Origin: Patiria miniata
Lineage: Eukaryota > Echinodermata > Asteroidea > Valvatida > Asterinidae
DNA length: 64,000 nt
NCBI RefSeq assembly: GCF_015706575.1
Contig: NW_024037051.1
Location: 15,349,016 to 15,413,015, forward strand
Direction: 5' to 3'
Shown: piece after piece, positions 1-10,604 of the stretch
Position numbering within the stretch: position 1 is the first letter of the stretch
Layout: every line of letters begins with the position of its first letter
The notes under the pieces: model-generated
The model's database searches: none
Told to the model about the DNA's origin: nothing
Seen by the model: only the letters and a program-made list of their open reading frames with translations
Made by a program: the position numbers and the translations under genes

Positions 1-122
1 CAGAAAATGTTGCTTGGCAATTTGATGTGCTGAGCCAAAAGCAGAGAGCAGCCATCCAGGAGGAGTTTTATGCACAATGTACAAAATGTAGTAGCTCCCA
101 TGAAACTTGGGATGGTAATTAA
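1..122 (+). CDS. Possible C-terminal exon of an unidentified protein (partial, 5' end outside window)
   Basis: The frame starting at base 3 is open from the window edge to a TAA at 120-122 and gives 39 residues beginning ENVAWQFDVLSQKQ and ending SSSHETWDGN. The composition (one amphipathic Lys/Gln/Glu-rich helix with EEF, then a CxxC followed by Ser/His) looks more like protein than the surrounding translated AT-rich DNA. I do not recognise the family. It is too short for a reliable call and no acceptor can be seen because the start is cut off. An AATAAA occurs near 738, which would imply a long 3' UTR. It could also be a chance open frame. Confidence 0.33.
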   Translation, partial: ENVAWQFDVLSQKQRAAIQEEFYAQCTKCSSSHETWDGN

Positions 123-1925
123 CATGTTCTTGCTAGCACAGAGGTTTAATAGCACAGTTGTATGCATTATAAGCTCGATGAAATCATCCCTCGGGTCACG
201 AGTGTTTTGCTGTTTGTAACACAAACCGGTTGTAAACATGTACAGAGTCTGACATTGGGAAAGGTACATGTATGTGAACATGTAGTCACAATTTGAACTT
301 GAACTTTGACCTGTTATGTTGCATTTTACCAGCTACTGATCAGCCACAAACATGTACACAATGTACATGTATGAAGTTAGCTATCATGAGTACCATAATC
401 ATCTACATTACAAAACATACAGACTAGGTACTAGAAATATACAATACATAGGCCTAATGTGGGTACAACAATGTAAATATTATTGTGGCTTTTTTTTTTT
501 TTTTTTTGACTAGACATGTTCTGCTCCCAAAATAGCCCTCTCCGCTCATTCCAGCATTGTTGATCACTTACCAATTACAAACACAAATTCAGTATTCACT
601 ATTCATTGCCGTGTGCCTTCGGGTCATTTTTCACTCTCTAAAATAGCCCTGACCTGGCCAGCTAGCCTCCATTGAGGGGTAAAGGTCGTCTTTTGTCCAG
701 CGACCGGCCGGGGGACTCTTTCAGCGACAGCGCTATAATAATAAAAGAGCTACGACCGAAATGAACTTGACCGGGCAAAGCAAAACACTCAGCGATCTGT
801 TTGATCACAATTGACTGTTTTTCAGGTGATTTGAGTTCTGTGGGTAAACAGAATTTGCATGTACATGTTTGATACAATTTACAAAATGGGAATAGAAAAC
901 CTTGCACTTTGCAGGGCCGTAGTCAGCCTGGTTGAAGGGAAGGGTTGTGTTTACAATGAAGTGGACCTTTTCATGTCTTATAAACAGTTGATTACGCATG
1001 GAAATACACATTAGAGTAAACACATTAGAGTAAAACTCAAATGTCAATCGCGAGGAAAAAGAGGACCTGCAGCCGCCCCCTACCACCCCCTGCCTACGAG
1101 CCTGCTTTGGTGTTTTCCTCCATATTTTGTTTATGATTCAGCTTTGTTTTTCTGCCATGCACAGCAACAAAATGGTTGTGTCTTTACTTGTGCTATTTAA
1201 CTGAAATAATCATCTTTTTGAAATATACTTACAACTGTACCTGTGTTTCTATATGTACAGTGTAGTTGTGAGGGTCAGCTTTGTGGTCGATGACTAAGAG
1301 TGTTCTTCATTTTTTAATTTAAATACAATTTGAATTTTAGCATTGTCTGATGCTGTTGGAGAAAAAAACCACTGGCGTTGACATTGTTACCATTTTTTGG
1401 AGTGCAATTTTTGGGGAGGCTTTTATTGTTGTTTTTTGTTTTTGTAAGGCTTTCTTTCAACAGATCCCTATTAATCCAGCAAAAAAAAACCAAGAGACAA
1501 AATTTAAAATGTTGAGCAGTAATTGCCTATAATTTTTCACCCACGGTTTTTGTACATGGTCTGGGGCCCTGTTTTGAAAATGCTGTTTGAATTACGTGGA
1601 CAGGCGCAGGAAAGCATGCAGGGCCGACCCCAGTCTGCTGCTGACATGCAGCTGGAGTCTGGGCAGTCCTTGTCCGTTCTCGGGGGTCACTGACTGCTCC
1701 TGAATTAGAACCTACCATCTCAACACCCCTTTCAAATAATTAAACCCGGAATCGAAAATAAATTTTCTTTAAAAAACAAAAAAAAAACGGCGTGACGGCC
1801 TTGAAGGCTGTTGCATTATATATACATGTTTTTTTCAACCTCCCCCAAACGTTGTTTGCCAGCATGCCCTGTTAGCGAGTGTCTTTTGTGGCCGCTCTGT
1901 TTATCTGTCACCCTGCCTTTTGTTC
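123..1925. other. Non-coding; possible 3' UTR then intergenic
   Basis: No frame here resembles a protein. The stretch contains several TACATGTA-type palindromes (about 262-375), a T tract near 490-507 and A tracts near 1483-1490 and 1771-1787. If the exon at the left edge is real, the first few hundred bases would be its 3' UTR. Confidence 0.5.
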
Positions 1926-1939
1926 AAGTTCAAGTGTAG

Positions 1940-2045
1940 TGGACACCCCCGCCAGCCTAGTGGTAGCGGCTCGCCTGCGCAGCCTTGAGGAGCGCGGGGT
2001 CATCCACCGTTGCTGATCAATCGGGTGTTCTAGATTACGAAGCCC
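1940..2045 (+). repeat. tRNA-like SINE head, degraded
   Basis: The segment has an A-box-like CTAGTGGTAGCGGCTCGCC followed by a GC-rich arm and AGCGCGGGGTC, the order seen in the tRNA-derived heads of SINEs. A good B box (GGTTCGANTCC) is missing and no cloverleaf closes, so it is not a functional tRNA gene. Confidence 0.35.
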
Positions 2046-3004
2046 AAACCCGAGAGAGGCTGGCCCCACCATTCAGGGTTGAAACGTTCAAGGAAAAATG
2101 CAAATGAGGGATGCAAGGCAGCTGCAGTGGCATACAGCACTGCGACCGGCCGCATTTAGCCTCACGATGCATCTCAACGTACCTATTGCTCAGTCTCGCT
2201 GCGCAGGTTGTAGCGAATCGCAAGAGGGCCACTGCTTTTTTTTTTTTTTTTACCTTTTTTTTCTCTCAGAAAATGGCTGAATTCTATTCTGTGAATTGGC
2301 GCAGTGGAGGGTGAAAAGGGGACCAAGTTGGGAATTTCAGGGGGATTTTCCGGCCACGTTTGCATTGTTCTGTTGAACTTAGTATATGGGGGTGGAATTC
2401 TATAAATATGACGTGAACAAACAGCATTTTGATATCCTCAGGGCTATGAATTAAATGGGATAACAGTTTGGTTGGAATCAAACAAACGAAGTGAGCAAGA
2501 TGGGCATAGTTTGTACATGTCTGATGTTTCATATCGGAACACGGGTGATAAATTTCAGCACAGATCTAAAGATAGCAAATGAAACAGACTGTAAAATAAA
2601 AAAATGTGCTACATGATGTCACAATTGATAACCTCAAGATAACAGTGGTCAAAGCAGACTCCGAACAATTTTGCCCGAAGATAAACACCCACCATTCCTC
2701 AAAATTGCCGGCTGTTGAGTGAATCTGTGCCGTGCGTGCGTGATTCACTGCCATTGCGACCTCACAGCCAATCCCGACATGACAAGGGTTGAGGACGCTG
2801 GAGCTTTGCCGTTTATTGCATTTTATTTATTCCCAGCCTTGATTGAGGCTAATAATAAGCATTTAGACTGTTCAGTGGATAAGTGCATGAATGCGGGCCA
2901 AGGTTAGGGTCAAAGTTACAGTCTCAATTTTGTTTTAGGTACATGTACTTGGCATTGCATCAAATTGTATTGAATCCTAACCCTGCTGAATCCAACATGA
3001 TCCA

Positions 3005-3235
3005 ACTATATCATAAATCTGGAAGAGCCTGTAGGATTGAGCAGTAAACCCATTGTACAAATGTACATGTACATATTCAGAGTCCGATTCTGTTGGGCAC
3101 TGATAAATAACGCCAAGTTGGACTCTGTAGGATCCAGCAGACAACTAATAATTAGGCGCAGTTGGATTCTGTTGGATTGAGGAGGAAGTATCCGTTGGAC
3201 TCTGGTGGATTTAGCAGGGTAGTCCTGAGCAACCC
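3005..3235. repeat. Degenerate direct repeat of a 'GGAt...ag(c)ag' unit
   Basis: Related phrases recur about every 40-60 bases: CTGTAGGATTGAGCAG, CTGTAGGATCCAGCAG, CTGTTGGATTGAGGAG and CTGGTGGATTTAGCAG. They resemble the units of the arrays at 18.06-18.31 kb and 58.29-58.62 kb, so they may be old copies of the same mobile or satellite sequence. Confidence 0.45.
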
Positions 3236-3266
3236 TAAGGGGGTTAGGTTTCATTTATGTAAACTC

Positions 3267-3418
3267 GGGCATGCACCTTTTCCTCGGATGGCGCTGATTT
3301 CCTCCTTTTTTTGTACTTCTGTTGAATGCCATTACAAATTAAAAAACGCTGTTCAAAGTCTTGCATAGTTTGGAATTTCTTCGTTTTTTTCTTCTAAATT
3401 CCCAGTTGCATGCCTGTA
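3267..3418. repeat. Segment A of a similar pair (partner 19266-19410)
   Basis: By eye this shares roughly 80-85% of its bases with 19266-19410, in the same orientation. Shared blocks include TTTTCCTCGGAT, GCTGATTTCCTC, AATGCCATTACAAATT, CAAAGTCTTGC and CTAAATTCCCAGTTGCAT. No open frame is conserved between the copies. It is either a dispersed repeat or a duplicated non-coding element. Confidence 0.6.
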
Positions 3419-5736
3419 AACTGTAAAAAAAAAGAAGGGTTTAGCAGTTCTCTAACTGGGATTTAATTAATATTAGGAATCTTAGATGATGTGCAACGAA
3501 TTTCGAAAGGCTTTATTATTTCATTCATGTTATTACACCACAAAACATTTTGTATGAAACGATCAGAAGATCAACAAATATAGAACACTTATAAATCACA
3601 ACAAAAGATTCATTTACTAATATTAGTTGAATTGAATACATTAATTAGTGCTGTTCAATGTGATAAGTGGAGCTTCTTAGTCACTTTCTGTATTAACAGA
3701 ACCACCCCGCAAATTTATTTGGAATTCTTTGTTTGTGTGTGTGTGTGTTGAAACTATTAACGAGGCGTATTCATGTTTGCAATTTATGTTTAATGAGCCT
3801 GTTCCCCATTAAAATTTAACAGCCAAAATTGGCCATTGTGAAGAAGATGCAGACAGGATCTGTTTCTTGATTGAGGCCAGGAGGAGGAACAAGGGCGATT
3901 TTTTATTATTTAATTGCCGGATTTAAACAGTACAATTAGAAGTGGACAATGAAGCCATTGTGCCCTGACGTACAAATTAGACGAGGGATTACTTTCCAAA
4001 ACACTGGCGCCGCAGTTTATTATCGAGGCACAAACCATGATACAATCCTGCCAGGGTTCTCAATTTACATGTAGGCAGCAAATTACCAGCCATCAATTCA
4101 AGTCCTGTTGGTTCTTTGTAACAAAAAAATAATAAATAGGGAAAGATCAGCTTCACTCCCCTCCCTGGCTAGAGAATCCGAGTTATTTGTGCGGTAATTA
4201 GAACCGTGCTGCGCCATTCAACAAGCTGGATATTGATTACCCTTGTGTTGTCACAATGTGGGGCTCTTCAAGTCTACTTAACCATACACTCTTCTACGAT
4301 TTAATGGTTGGTTAAAGCGGTACAAAAGTGTGGCATTGCTAGAATGACCACACTAATGGTCAGTTGTAATTGGTCTCGTACCTAATACCTGGACTTATTA
4401 TTTGGCTTGATGTTAATTGTCCAGGCCGTTATTTTACGGGGACCCTGGCCTGGGTTCTTTTGTGTCCTAGGTTGACTGACCAGGGCCCATGACTGTCCGG
4501 CCGTGTTTGTTGACCAGACCAGCTGTTGGCACTGGTCAGCCTTGGTTGACCCAGTTACCTAGGGGTCATTTGAGGACGGGGCCTGGTCAGGCTGGCCTGG
4601 CCTGGGGAAAGTCCTGCTGGTCGCTGGTCGGCAGCTGTGCCAGCACAGATCCCTGTTCATTATCGGCCTAGCAGTTTGGGTCTCTAATCACTTAAAAGGG
4701 TCTGACATGATGAGTGCTGGCAGGTTAGGGGGAGCACACAGCCCAAGCCCTGGCCTGAGATTCCACGCATGGAGAGGAGATCAGACCTAATTTGTTTCCC
4801 CTGAAAGCGTGGGCTTGTAATAATTTTCAAACAAATCAAACAAATATTATTCACCAGTCTTCCTATTATTATGAAGAAAACAATTGTTTGTAATTTTATA
4901 AGGATTTTCTGTTCTCATTCAAATTTAACTGGAGCATTACAAAAAAGAGCAGTTTTATTTAGGCCCAGAATAACTATGTTGGATTTACAGTTTATTCTAA
5001 TTCCAGGATTTTAGTCCAATTTGAAATTGCCCGAAACTCGTCCAGACACACTACTGTGGATTACATATAATTTTATGTTAATGTTTATTTTTTTTTACCA
5101 GGCTTTTTTTTTTTTTTTACCGACATGCAGATGCAATGTTAATAGATTATTAGCCTGTTTAATGAAGCTGGTTTTATTGTCGGGTCCGTGGGAGTTCCAG
5201 TTGCAGATACACGTAGCAGACCTGTATTTTTTTAACTGGGTCGCTTGTCAATTACGTCTAGATCAGATTTCCAGAGATTATTACAGTGTTTGAGGTAAAC
5301 AGGAAGGTTTGTGGTCTAAACCATGGGCACACCTGGAAAAAGAAAATTATAAATAGTAGATCACGCCATTAGGGTTTGCATACAGTAACATCATGGAGTG
5401 CGGTCCCGTTTGTCAGCGTAATGCGACGGTGTATACAAGTTCATGACAATGGCCGTATCAGCCTTGACATGACAGTGAAATTTTACAGTTTGAAATATTG
5501 ATGTCTAAAATGTCCTTGCAGGAGATTTTGTTTTGTGTGCCATTTTCAAATATTCATGACTTTGTTCGAGTTGAGTGGATTAACAGTGTTCCTACATCCA
5601 AGGCCTGTTTTATACAATGTACAAGTAGCTGAAATTCTTTTTGTGTGCGTGTATGTTATTATGTAGTTGTACAACTGCATACAACTCCGAAAATCAATTT
5701 ACGAGCACTGGAAACCACAGGCACATTTTACGTAAG

Positions 5737-6286
5737 CACCATCGGTATTAGAATTTTCAATAATCCAATATCGAGAATATTCGATATATGGATTATCCCA
5801 GGTAAAAGTTCAAGACCATAAAGATCATACTTTGATTTAAAAACCAAAACAAAAAAAAGCAATTGTAAGTCCCAATTTTCCACAGCTTTCTGTGGAGTGT
5901 ATATATTGCTAAAACTTTTTAAACAATTCTCAGCACCGAGAGTTTGTCCAGAACGGGCGGTTTCTTTTGACGTTTTACATTGGGCGAGACCGCGAATTCC
6001 AGCGAACGCAGAGCACAAAGCGACGCCGCTTGGCATTTCGCGATTTGTTTATATTTTGAGTCCAAGCACAACTTGCCACTGAGTTTTATTTCATTATACA
6101 GCAAACGTTAAACACAAAGTAAAAGCACAAACAGGAGATTTATATGACGATAATCTGACACATTTTCGATATTTTTGATATCATTCCTCAATATCAAAAA
6201 TTGCAATATTTTTTTAAAATTGTTATCGGCGATATCAATATCAAAATAATATCGAATAATCAAGTAATATCAATATATCGACGGTG
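5737..6286. mobile_element. Putative non-autonomous DNA element with CACCRTCG ends
   Basis: The left end reads CACCATCGGTATTAGAATTT and the right end, reverse-complemented, begins CACCGTCGATATATTGATAT. Both ends continue into AT-rich sequence full of ATCGATAT/GATATC motifs. The inverted ends are imperfect and I could not find a convincing target-site duplication. The interior (about 5930-6060) is more GC-rich but encodes nothing recognisable. Confidence 0.45.
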
Positions 6287-7290
6287 TTAATTTATGGAGA
6301 AAACAAATTGGGGCAGTTTTTGTTTATTTCATCATAAAAAATCAATGAAAACATGATCTACATGTATGTGATGCTAGAATGCTTGTTGAGTCGATGGAGA
6401 AATTCATTGGACAATCATCACACCAATTTACGATTGGCAGGAAACGTTTTTTGAACCAATTCATCAATGAATTATTCACACCTAAATTGAGCCATCCTGT
6501 CCAGTTTCATACGGTATGACCGTTCCCAAATGAAATATTAATTAACAAGGCTTTTTTCCTTTTCTTTCCAATCTACAAAATGTACATACATGTATGTGCA
6601 GAATCTACAGTGTCTCCTGAGCACAAATCTGCAAGTACAAAGCCTGTGGCAATTAATGTGGTTTTTCCTGTGACATTTAAGAGTTTGAGATGCGAGATAA
6701 GAAAGGAAGCCAATATTGCATTCTGAATGTCAAACCTTTTACAGACATCTTTAGTTATGTACTTCTGAAACTACGTGTGTAAACGTTATTGGTCCATTTG
6801 TCTCAATGAGCATTTTCATAACTGCTCTTTTCTTTTTAATCTGATTGATTGCCTTTATCGCGAGACTAATGCTGATTGCAAGAAGAATATTACAAAAAGC
6901 ACTCAGAATAATATCATTTTTGTCTGCCCTGTGTGGTGTAGTTCCTCCCCCCCCCCAAGTCTTGTCAGAAGCAAGTCCATGAACTTGTCGGGATAATGTC
7001 ATTGTCCTCGGAGCGATACCCAGCAGGTTTTTTTTCCAGGCCAAGGCCACAGCCCGCCAAGTGACTAACTGGAGAACCACCGAAAATAAACCCAAGCAGC
7101 GGGGGAGGAGGGTAGTAGCTGAGTGGAACAAACAAGGCGGAGAGTGAGTGGGACTTGTGATTGGTGGGAAAGAAGTGGGATTGGGGGGGGGGGGGGAATA
7201 GCTACTGTTGGTGTCATGGATCAGAAGATAGAGGGCGCACTTTTAATGAGAATGGAAAGTGTTCACGGCTAGCTGAGGCAAACATGTATG
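6287..7290. other. Intergenic, no gene seen
   Basis: Frames here are short and of low complexity. A C tract at about 6950-6957 and a G tract near 7183-7196 are the only notable features. Confidence 0.5.
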
Positions 7291-7294
7291 CATG

Positions 7295-7634
7295 GTTGCC
7301 AACTTTGAGTTTAAAAGCTGAGCGTGAGAATTAGGCGATGGAACTTGATCAGAACGAGCGTGAAGCGTAAAGCCCTATAACGGCGTGGGGAGTGCCCAGG
7401 AAAATTTTGTATTCTAGACGCTCTGTGGTGCGATCTGAGGCAATTTCTTACCACTTAAACCTATTATTTATTTTTTTTAGCAAAAGATCATCATTCAAAA
7501 AACATCATTTTCAAGTTTAAGTCAATTATTTATATATTTTTTTTAGCGTGAGAAATCCCATGCGGGCGTGAGATCATGAGAATAACCTGAAATGCGTGAG
7601 TCTCGCGCTCAATGCGTGAGAGTTGGCAGGCCAG
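7295..7634. mobile_element. Putative MITE with TTGCCAACT / AGTTGGCA ends
   Basis: The element opens with TTGCCAACT at about 7295 and closes with AGTTGGCAGG at about 7630, an inverted pair. Inside each end GCGTGAGA-like words recur, most densely on the right (GCGTGAGAAAT, GGGCGTGAGAT, TGCGTGAGTCTCGCGCTC, TGCGTGAGAG). This is the form of a degenerate short inverted-repeat transposon. Target duplication is not clear. Confidence 0.4.
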
Positions 7635-7639
7635 TGTAC

Positions 7640-9940
7640 GTGTAGTGTCGTCGTTTGTACATCCTGTCAGGATAGAGGGTGCATTTTGGTTCGTGGGGAA
7701 TGGAAGGAAATAGGTCAATATTCATGTCACGCTTAGGACATTTTGTGCATTGCTGCTGCTTTCAGGATTTGAAAGAACGGATTTGTTGGAGTCACAGTTT
7801 TTTTTTTTTTTTCATTTACGCGAATATAATAGCAAACTACATGTACGTGTACAAGAAGTTTCCTATTCTTCACTTTAGAATAGTTCGTCTCAGTGTGGAA
7901 ATGGCATTCCATACACATACCTCTCTAATTCATGACATGTATCATGAAATATTCATAATGCAGCATCTCCACGTACCGCAAGTGGTTGCGATCTCGGTGG
8001 GACATACAAATGGATCAACTGCACGAAATTAATATGCGGGTGCATGTACGACAAGGGTAGAACTACATGAAAGTAGGCCAGGTTATTCCTTGGGTTCACG
8101 ACAGGATATTTGAGCAACGTGTACATTTAGGCCGACATCGCGTCCCGCGCACCACAGTGGTCTCTCAGTTTCAGATGGCAAACAAGAAATTACAATTACA
8201 GTTATTCATGTGAGATGATGCATCGTTTAAGGATAGGAAGAAATTATTTTAAAGTGGTCCAAGACTGCGTATGTGTCGCCGCCTTGTTCTAATCAAAACC
8301 CACATCCTGGATTATCCTTGTAGGAACCCAGAGTTTGCTCTGGCTTCGGAAGGTGTGCATCGGCTGTGCCACATGTACAAATGTAAGTGGGTCACTCAGC
8401 TTATCAGCCAGACTGCTTACAAAATTGTGCCAGCATGCGTCATTTCCACGATTGTGTTCAGACCAGCGCCCCGGCCCCCACTTTTATTTTCTATGTTCTG
8501 TCCACAAACACATTTTCACATCCTCAGTAAAGATGTTGTGAGCAATCATCACTTGGAGCCTTGAACTGACCCAGTTACGCCTATTCACAATGGCCCGACC
8601 AAACGTCTTCAAGGTCATGCACACACTGGCAACGAAGAAAGGGGGAGAATTATTGATGGAAATATTTCATCGCCCAGTCTAAGCGCTGTGTATCTTTTTT
8701 AAGTCTTTGTTGTATTTCGAGGCTCCGTAGTCTAATTTCTAGCATGGATGACGGATTTTAATGACCAAAAGTCTAGCGGTCCCTTGACAATGGGGAAGGT
8801 CTCGTTGTTGAAACGAAACCAGAAGAAAAAAAAGCAACTCAAAGAGCTCTCTGTTAAAATGAATGTCCATTTATACACCAAAAACGTCAATTTTGCTTTC
8901 ATGAACTTGACAAAATTAAAGCTATTTCCTGTCAGTTTGCGTATTTCAATTTACAACCCATCGGTCATATTTTTGAAGACTTCTTTTCTCTCTCAAGTTT
9001 CCAGTTGGCGGGTTTTTCATAATGAGAACGGTAATAGTTTACTGACAACTGTATCTGGGTGATCGATAAACACGGAGACTGAATGGTGTATTTACAAAGG
9101 GATCAGCTGTACCACATGCACGTAGGCCATATTGGTAACACAAAAGACAACATAAACTGTGTCTATATGTGATCAAATTCAATGATGAATAGCACTTCTT
9201 GCAAGAATTATGCTGCTCGTTGTACTCGGAAGATCATATTTGGGTCTGGTCCAGTGGAAAAGTTTTTAAACTTAGGATTGAAAAGTTTTTAAAAAAACAA
9301 AAAAACTGAAACAGCAACTGAAAAAATAAGAGAGTCCTGTCTCGAGAAGCATCACTTTAGCATTGTCAACAGCCCGACCACTCCATTCTAATCGAGCAAT
9401 TGTTGTCAACAACCCAAGAAGTTGATTCTGTATTTCCTCCCAATTAGCAGCTCTCCCTGTGTCATTCCCTTCCCCTCCCACCCCGGCGATTGTTCCCATG
9501 ACCCTGACCCCCCTAACCCTGACTGAGACCCGCCACTCCCTCATTAAAAAAAAAACCCTCATCCCAGTCAGCTTATTGGATATCCTCATCGAGGAAAGTT
9601 ACAAGTTACTTAGTAAACTTGACCTGCATGAGACCTCGTCAGAAGGCGTCCCCACTCAAGGACAAATTGATTGGTTTTAAAACCCCCCTTCCCCCAATAC
9701 CTCGTTACAAGCTAGTAAAGCCAGCCCTAGAAAGGCTGGACGGAAAAACCATGTAATTTTGGGGGACGTCTGAAGATCTGTGACTCAATTTCGTTTCCGA
9801 CACGGTCCATTGTCGGGAAGCATGTTAACCCTGGGTGGATTACCCGTGCAGATGCTCCTAATCCCTCCCCCTGTCGGCCGAAATTAGAGGCTAGAGAGGG
9901 GAAAACAGGTCCAGACATCCCACTGCTGCCACTATTACGC
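7640..9940. other. Intergenic, no gene seen
   Basis: The short frames in this stretch lack motifs or a biased composition. It includes a T tract at about 7799-7812 and a C-rich block at 9470-9530. Confidence 0.5.
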
Positions 9941-9949
9941 AAACTCTGC

Positions 9950-10290
9950 CAACTCCTGTCTTGATATCGTGTTGGTTTGATCATAGGCTTGTGGGTTCGA
10001 GTCCAGCCCGGTATTACGGTGAGTGTGCCCTTGAGCAAGGCGCTTTGTCACTCCTTGCTTCTTTCCACCCAGGAGTAGATGGGTATCTGTGAGGGCAGTG
10101 TTGGTTACTGTCACTGTGAGAGGTTGATTACAGCCAAAAGTGCCGAAATGGCTGCGTACTGGCTGTGTATGCTCCCCAGGGAGTTGAGAAGGTTTCAGGA
10201 GTGTTTGCCTGTTGAACAGGGTAAATAATAATTGTAAAGCGCTTTGATACCCTGTAATATAAATGCCATTTATTATTATTTTTATAGGTG
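9950..10290 (+). mobile_element. tRNA-derived SINE
   Basis: A canonical polymerase III B box, GGTTCGAGTCC, lies at 9994-10004. It is followed by a SINE-type body (CCCTTGAGCAAGGCGCTTTG, then CTTTCCACCCAGGAGTAGATG) and a 3' region with AAAGCGCTTTGATACC. The element closes in a (TTA)n tail at about 10269-10285. The A box is poor. This body and tail order is typical of SINEs in marine invertebrates. The exact left end is uncertain. Confidence 0.7.
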
Positions 10291-10420
10291 GTAAAAGTTT
10301 GTAGAAAGTTTAGTTGTCGGGAGGACCCCTGAAGCCCAAATCCTGGTCCCATGCGTGGCCAGAGCATCGTTCCCCTTCAGGTGTTGGAAACAGTCGTATT
10401 CTCATGTATAACGTGACAAA

Positions 10421-10604
10421 ATAGACCTTTATCATGCTGCCACCATTTCAGCCATGTTCCCTGTATCCATTAATTATAAGCAATGAATGATAACGTTTTT
10501 GTACAAAAAGGAGCCGGACTATTTTTCCTTCCAGCCTTGCTTTGGTTACGTTGATACGAATGGGAACAAAATCAAGATGGCTGCAACATGATAATGGTCT
10601 ATAG
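10421..10604. mobile_element. ATAGACC hairpin MITE, copy 1
   Basis: The left end ATAGACCTTTATCATGCTGC pairs with the right end GCAACATGATAATGGTCTAT as an imperfect terminal inverted repeat of about 30 bases. The next inner block on the right, AAGATGGCTGC, matches the corresponding block of the element at 34421-34572, so the two are related. Confidence 0.6.

Larger units (their letters stand above)
2046..5735. other. Intergenic, no gene seen
   Basis: Short open frames here are not protein-like. The stretch contains a T tract near 2236-2250, a degenerate direct repeat at 3005-3235, one member of a pair of similar segments (3267-3418), and a mixed-composition, repeat-poor part at about 3.7-4.75 kb that could be regulatory. 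Confidence 0.5.

Noticed and set aside
9985..10020. tRNA gene (B box GGTTCGAGTCC)
   Set aside because: No matching cloverleaf or good A box, and the downstream body and (TTA)n tail identify a SINE.
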